Origin: Alphaproteobacteria bacterium
GTDB taxonomy: Bacteria; Pseudomonadota; Alphaproteobacteria; Caulobacterales; Parvularculaceae
DNA length: 64,000 nt
Assembly (NCBI GenBank): GCA_016125455.1
Contig: WGLS01000030.1
Location: 1-64,000 of the forward strand
Direction of reading: 5' to 3'
The notes under the pieces: model-generated
What the model saw: the letters and a program-made list of their open reading frames with translations, nothing else
The model's database searches: none
What the model was told of the DNA's origin: nothing
Position numbers and translations under genes: made by a program
Shown here: positions 61,130-64,000 of the stretch, one piece after another
Numbering within the stretch: the first letter of the stretch is position 1
How the letters are laid out: each line of letters opens with the position of its first letter

Positions 61130-62056
61130 TCAATCCGCGGAGGTGAGGGTCGGTGAGGCGTCGACCGTTCGAATGGTGTCGAGCACTGACTTGCAGACAT
61201 TATCGCCGATGGTCTGCTCGGCCGGGATAAAGGCGACGTCATCAATAAGGAAATCGATGTTCCGGCGACGGCGTTCGGCCCGGGCCGTCTTTTGCTCTTC
61301 GGTCATCTGCGGCGGCTCTTCGCCTGATGCGACAAGGTAGTCATAGGCCGCCTGCTCCGCGGCGTCGTCGTCTTCGAGCTTGAGGCTGCGCATTTCGATT
61401 TCAATGCTGTCGGCCGCGCCTTCTTCGAGGAAGGCCATGACCTTGTTCCGCCATCTGAACGTATTGTTGGTCCAGGTGAAATCGACCTTGGTCGAACCGA
61501 TGCGGGCCGGCTCTCCGCCGTCGACGCCTGATCGGCGCATGGTGATGTTCACGCGAAACCGTTCGCCCTCGACGCCGCCAACAGGGTAGATCGACAACGC
61601 TGTTGCGCACACCGGCGCATCGAACTTGATGCGCAGCGGGTCGCGAGGGCTGTTCGAGTATACGGCGGCGTAGCTGCCGCTCGGCGGCGCTTCATAGGTG
61701 CAGCGCGAATCATAACGCGGGTAGCGTTGGCCGTCGCAGATCTGGAGCTTCAAGCCATCACTGAAACGAACGCCCATGCCATCCGCATACTGACCTGATA
61801 CGATATCGTTATTCCGGCCCGGCGGCGGGTCGAACGTCACGACGCGAAACGGAACGTCGAACTGGTCGGCGCCAGGCGTAACCTCGCGATAGTACCCAAG
61901 TACGTCGGTCGCAGGATTGCCGTCTCCGTCCGCATCGGCGCCGATGCCATTCTCGCCTGCCGCCGCGCGGCCGGGCGCATAAGCGCTGGCGGCCACGGCA
62001 AGGACCGCGGCAAGCCGGAATGCGTCGCTAAGGTGCGCCTGAACGAAATTTGACAT
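61130..62056 (-). CDS. Secreted protein of unknown function
   Basis: Signal peptide (LAAVLAVAASAYAPGRAAA), ENGIGADADGDGNPATD, DIVSGQYADGMGVRFSDGLKLQICDGQRYPRYDSRCTYEA; coding-quality ORF. Confidence 0.75.
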   Translation of the reverse strand: MSNFVQAHLSDAFRLAAVLAVAASAYAPGRAAAGENGIGADADGDGNPATDVLGYYREVTPGADQFDVPFRVVTFDPPPGRNNDIVSGQYADGMGVRFSDGLKLQICDGQRYPRYDSRCTYEAPPSGSYAAVYSNSPRDPLRIKFDAPVCATALSIYPVGGVEGERFRVNITMRRSGVDGGEPARIGSTKVDFTWTNNTFRWRNKVMAFLEEGAADSIEIEMRSLKLEDDDAAEQAAYDYLVASGEEPPQMTEEQKTARAERRRRNIDFLIDDVAFIPAEQTIGDNVCKSVLDTIRTVDASPTLTSAD

Positions 62057-62188
62057 CTGCCATCCCCTTCGGCGTTAACCTTACACCGCTGATCGAAACG
62101 CCGCAAAGGTCTTCCGGTCAATGAAGGCCAATGCCGGTCGTTTACCCGGCGACTTGTTGCGTTTTCGCCGCCGAGAAAGGCTGCAAAT

Positions 62189-63877
62189 ATGTTCGACACT
62201 GCCTGGAGCGCCGCGATCAAACCTGTTGGAAATTCTCTAGCAGCCTGTTTTTGTTATATTTTTACGCTCACCGGGTCGTTCGCGCCGGTCGATGCCCGGA
62301 CCGCCGATCCGGCCTTGCCGCAGGCGCAGTCGCAGACGGACGTCGCGGCTTTCGTACGAATCGAAAATGATTTCCGCTGGCTGTCCGATGACGCCCGCAA
62401 TGGCCGGTTGGCTGGGTCGGACGGGCACCGGGCGGCGGCGGCCTATGTTGCCGACGCGATGGCCCGCGCTGGGCTCGCTCCCGCAGGGGCGGAGGGGTGG
62501 CGACAGCCTGTGCGTCTCGTTCGCGCGACGGCGAAGATCGAGGATGCGAGTCTGCAAGCGGTTGGCGACAACGCCGAACCGATTGAATTCGCCATCGACC
62601 GGGATTTCGCGCCGCTGGCGTCGCCGGCGCGCCGCGGCCAATGCGAAGGGCCGGCTGTTTTCGCCGGGTTTGGCGTTGACGATCCGCTCGGACGCCATAC
62701 CGACGTCGGGGCCGGCAATCGTCTTGAGGGAAGGGTTGTTCTGGTGCTCGACGCGGTGCCGGCAATATTTGACGGCGAGGAGGCGATTTATCTTCGCGAT
62801 CGCGCCGCGAAACTTCGCCATCTGTCGGCGGCAGGCGCTTCTTGCGTCGTTTACATTCAGCCTCCGACCGCGGAACAGAATGGCCGGCCCTGGGACCGGC
62901 AAGTGAGGCGACTGAAGCGAGAGGCCTGGTTCCTGCGCGACGAGCCCGCGCCGGTCCCGGCCGTCTTCCTCCACTGGGCGGCGGCTGACCGCATCTTGGG
63001 TCTCGACCGGGCCAACGCGATTATGCGCCGAGGCGCAGACGCGCCGTCGATGGAGGGTCGGTTCGAAGACCTCGCGGTTCGGATCCGTCTGCGCACGTCA
63101 AATACATTGTCGCATGTAGAAAGCGAAAACGTCGTGGGCGTATTGCCTGCCGCCGCGGAAGGAGCGGGTTCCGCAATTGTCGTGACGGCGCATCTCGATC
63201 ACCTGGGCCCTACGACCGACGCGGGTGGCGTCGATCGCATTCGAAACGGAGCATTCGACAATGCGCTCGGCGTTGCAGTCATGCTGGAGGTCGCCAGACG
63301 CCTGGCTGCCCGGTCGACCCCTCCGGCGCAGCAGATCGCTTTTGTTGCCCTGACCGCGGAAGAACAGGGACTTCTCGGGTCATCGGCGTTCGCGGCAAAA
63401 CCGCCGTCGCGGGTCGCCGACGTCGCCGCCAACGTCAATATCGACATGCCGCTGTTGATGTCGCCGATCGAGGATGTGCTGGCGATTGGCGCCGAACGAT
63501 CGTCGCTCCACTCGGTCGCGCAGGCGGCTGCGCGCGATGCGGGGCTTTCGCTCGGCGATGGATCCGACGCCGCCCGCGGCCTCTTCCTGCGGTCGGACCA
63601 GTTCAGTTTCGCCCGCAAGGGCGCGCCGGCGACCATGTTGTTCGTCGGCGCCGCTGGCGGCGGCCGACAGGCCTTTGCCGACTTTTCCGCCCGTCACTAC
63701 CATCAGCCTTCAGACGAAGCGTCTCTCGGGCTGGATATCGATGCGGTTACCCGTTTTCTCGATTTCGCGGCCGGCCTCGTCGAAGCCGCCGCCGATGCGC
63801 CGTCGCCGCCTAAGTGGGTGGACGGCGATTTCTTCAAGGCGGCGTCGGATCAGGCTGCGGCGCGGCCCGTCCAATAG
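62189..63877 (+). CDS. M28-family metallopeptidase
   Basis: VVTAHLDHLGPTTDAGGVDRIRNGAFDNALGVAVMLEVARRL...FVALTAEEQGLLGSSAFA...FSARHYHQPSDE. Confidence 0.9.
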   Translation: MFDTAWSAAIKPVGNSLAACFCYIFTLTGSFAPVDARTADPALPQAQSQTDVAAFVRIENDFRWLSDDARNGRLAGSDGHRAAAAYVADAMARAGLAPAGAEGWRQPVRLVRATAKIEDASLQAVGDNAEPIEFAIDRDFAPLASPARRGQCEGPAVFAGFGVDDPLGRHTDVGAGNRLEGRVVLVLDAVPAIFDGEEAIYLRDRAAKLRHLSAAGASCVVYIQPPTAEQNGRPWDRQVRRLKREAWFLRDEPAPVPAVFLHWAAADRILGLDRANAIMRRGADAPSMEGRFEDLAVRIRLRTSNTLSHVESENVVGVLPAAAEGAGSAIVVTAHLDHLGPTTDAGGVDRIRNGAFDNALGVAVMLEVARRLAARSTPPAQQIAFVALTAEEQGLLGSSAFAAKPPSRVADVAANVNIDMPLLMSPIEDVLAIGAERSSLHSVAQAAARDAGLSLGDGSDAARGLFLRSDQFSFARKGAPATMLFVGAAGGGRQAFADFSARHYHQPSDEASLGLDIDAVTRFLDFAAGLVEAAADAPSPPKWVDGDFFKAASDQAAARPVQ

Positions 63878-63886
63878 CCGCAAGGG

Positions 63887-64000
63887 TCATTCGATTTCCA
63901 AGATGAGGTTTATCGACGCCGACAAGGTTGCTTCGCCGGGTTCGATCGGCGCGCCCTGGGCGGCGAAAGAATCGGCCTGCATGCTCCGCGCGATCGATTT
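63887..64000 (-). CDS. SIMPL (DUF541) domain protein, C-terminal fragment (continues off the right edge)
   Basis: Minus-strand reading: KSIARSMQADSFAAQGAPIEPGEATLSASINLILEIE*. Confidence 0.75.
   Translation of the reverse strand, partial: KSIARSMQADSFAAQGAPIEPGEATLSASINLILEIE

Overview
This 64 kb, GC-rich, gene-dense chromosomal window comes from an alphaproteobacterium. The lineage is inferred from CtrA, GANTC sites and gene content; there is no rRNA in the window, so the taxon is not pinned down. The core is a near-complete, co-directional dcw cell-wall/division cluster at about 30.3-55.2 kb: mraZ-rsmH-ftsL-ftsI-murE-murF-mraY-murD-ftsW-murG-murC-murB-ddl-ftsQ-ftsA-ftsZ-lpxC-bamD-recN-ligA. 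The master cell-cycle regulator gene ctrA lies immediately upstream and is divergently transcribed. Left of this are: an ECF sigma factor overlapping a membrane Ser/Thr kinase; an M20 peptidase; an MscS channel; cca/NUDIX/DUF1285/sppA; a four-gene overlapping MoxR-DUF58-DUF4159-VWA-like operon; a short flagellin-like orphan; queC/queE; cutA; a LytTR membrane protein; an M61-like peptidase; and a tyrosine-catabolism locus (maiA/hppD/marR). The left edge is decaying: an IS5-like element end abuts a truncated PD40-type lipoprotein, and an amidohydrolase gene carries one in-frame stop codon. Right of dcw are pepP, prmA, a uvrD/pcrA-type helicase, a DUF1508 protein, a secreted protein of unknown function, an M28 peptidase and the C-terminus of a SIMPL-domain protein. 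I found no CRISPR array, prophage, tRNA or rRNA, and no clear wholly new system. The best leads are regulatory: MraZ-like operator arrays, near-consensus CtrA boxes at ctrA and ftsZ, and a tight GANTC cluster. The other leads are the ECF/kinase pair, the MoxR operon and the flagellin-like orphan.
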